Source: Membranihabitans marinus (GTDB lineage: Bacteria; Bacteroidota; Bacteroidia; Chitinophagales; Saprospiraceae). Taken from it: a DNA stretch of 64,000 bases. Shown in pieces: positions 63,517 to 64,000 of this stretch. Made by a program: the position numbers and the translations under genes. The notes beneath the pieces are model-generated. The model searched no databases. It was not told where the DNA came from and was given only the letters and a program-made list of their open reading frames with translations. The stretch covers positions 62,001 through 126,000 of the forward strand of contig NZ_JAHVHU010000016.1 in assembly GCF_019802045.1 (NCBI RefSeq), written 5' to 3'. Numbering within the stretch: position 1 is the stretch's first letter; each line of letters begins with the position of its first letter.

Positions 63517-64000
63517 ATGATGCAAAGTAAATACCAACAGAGCTGCCAGGGCATACGCAGATGGTTTCTTTTATCCCTGCTTATTCTGATTATGGCTTGT
63601 GGTTCCAATGACAAACAAGCATCGAATGAAGCTTCGGCGGATGCGATAAGCGGAGATATCCCTGTGGGTGTGGCACTCTATTCATTTAATCGATTTGCTT
63701 TTCCGGAAACCCTCGAAAAATCAAAACAAGCCGGCACGACGATGGTGGAAGGATTCTTTTTTCACAAGTTGGGCGAAGACTTTGATCATAAAACGATGTT
63801 GGAATTGAGCGACGCAGATCTGCTGAGGATGAAAAATTTCATAGAAGAGAAAGGCCTGGAAATGCCATCTGTGTATGCGGGTGCAGAAACGAGGTCAGAG
63901 TGGGAAAGGTTTTTTAAGATCGGAGAAATTTTAGATCTGGAATTCGTAGTGGCCGAGCCGGAACCCGAGCACTGGGATTTGTTGGATAGTCTGGGACAGG
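63517..64000 (+). CDS. TIM-barrel sugar isomerase/epimerase-like lipoprotein, partial
   Basis: Open from the ATG at 63517 to the window end, 161 codons. The signal LLSLLILIMAC has a lipobox, so it is anchored in a membrane. After a short linker, VGVALYSFNRFAFPETLEKSKQAG and MVEGFFFHKLG, then LEMPSVYAGAETRSEWERFFKIGEILDLEFVVAEPEPEHW, match the first strands of the xylose-isomerase-like TIM-barrel family (sugar phosphate isomerase/epimerase). The C-terminal half lies outside. It probably works with the Hyi-like protein encoded two genes upstream. Confidence 0.75.
   Translation, partial: MMQSKYQQSCQGIRRWFLLSLLILIMACGSNDKQASNEASADAISGDIPVGVALYSFNRFAFPETLEKSKQAGTTMVEGFFFHKLGEDFDHKTMLELSDADLLRMKNFIEEKGLEMPSVYAGAETRSEWERFFKIGEILDLEFVVAEPEPEHWDLLDSLGQ

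Overview
The window looks like a chromosomal segment of an aerobic, polysaccharide-using member of the Bacteroidota. A Saprospiria-like lineage would fit, but that is only a guess from gene content. Supporting signs are two SusC/SusD pairs, an ECF sigma/FecR pair, a secreted protein with a type IX secretion C-terminal signal, many lipoproteins, a Bacteroidota-type RecA, TAnnTTTG-type promoter candidates and weak Shine-Dalgarno sites. The window also carries families best known from Planctomycetes/Verrucomicrobia: DUF1080, ThuA, and sugar dehydrogenase-like propellers fused to cytochrome c. No tRNA, rRNA, CRISPR array or intact transposase was found.

Layout. 0-4.1 kb (minus): a three-gene block of cytochrome c-fused dehydrogenase, DUF1080 lipoprotein and a DUF4432 protein cut by the window edge. 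4.4-6.5 kb: two small unknown proteins, then recA with a clear terminator. 6.7-11.0 kb: a second DUF1080 protein and a large ThuA/dehydrogenase/PKD/cytochrome c/CBM6-like fusion. 11.3-13.6 kb: a DUF4168 protein and a T9SS cargo protein. 13.9-19.2 kb (minus): two ArsR regulators, tsaB with an S41 protease, an alpha/beta hydrolase and a RelE/ParE-type toxin-antitoxin pair. 19.6-24.8 kb (minus): L-rhamnose catabolism (kinase, isomerase, bifunctional aldolase/dehydrogenase), with a divergent GntR regulator at 25.4 kb. 26.5-27.8 kb: a repeat-rich graveyard with hairpin elements, direct repeats, a copy of the regulator's 3' end and a truncated EEP-family gene. 27.9-32.2 kb (minus): an SGNH-like/dehydrogenase/cytochrome c fusion and a Gfo/Idh/MocA oxidoreductase.

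32.5-49.3 kb is a glycan-uptake locus: ECF sigma, FecR, STN-type SusC, SusD, a secreted amidohydrolase and a secreted esterase-like hydrolase. A 1-kb decayed stretch follows, then a second SusC/SusD pair and a broken PhoD-like phosphatase. 49.5-57.6 kb holds two sulfatases, an FG-GAP repeat protein and two tandem neutral-ceramidase-like hydrolases. 58-64 kb has a third cytochrome c-fused dehydrogenase, a triplicated ~240-bp non-coding repeat, a Hyi-like TIM-barrel protein, a small secreted beta protein and a TIM-barrel lipoprotein cut by the window end.

How the parts may work together (inference). SusC/D pairs import glycans whose sulfate and acyl groups are trimmed outside the cytoplasm. The cytochrome c-fused dehydrogenases, DUF1080 proteins, ThuA domain, Gfo/Idh/MocA protein and TIM-barrel isomerases resemble the 3-keto-glycoside strategy, in which a sugar is oxidised and then cleaved, here with electrons leaving through fused haem domains. 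L-rhamnose, a common component of sulfated algal and plant polymers, would feed the rhamnose operon. Most of the unexplained structure is non-coding: repeats, inverted repeats and gene relics.
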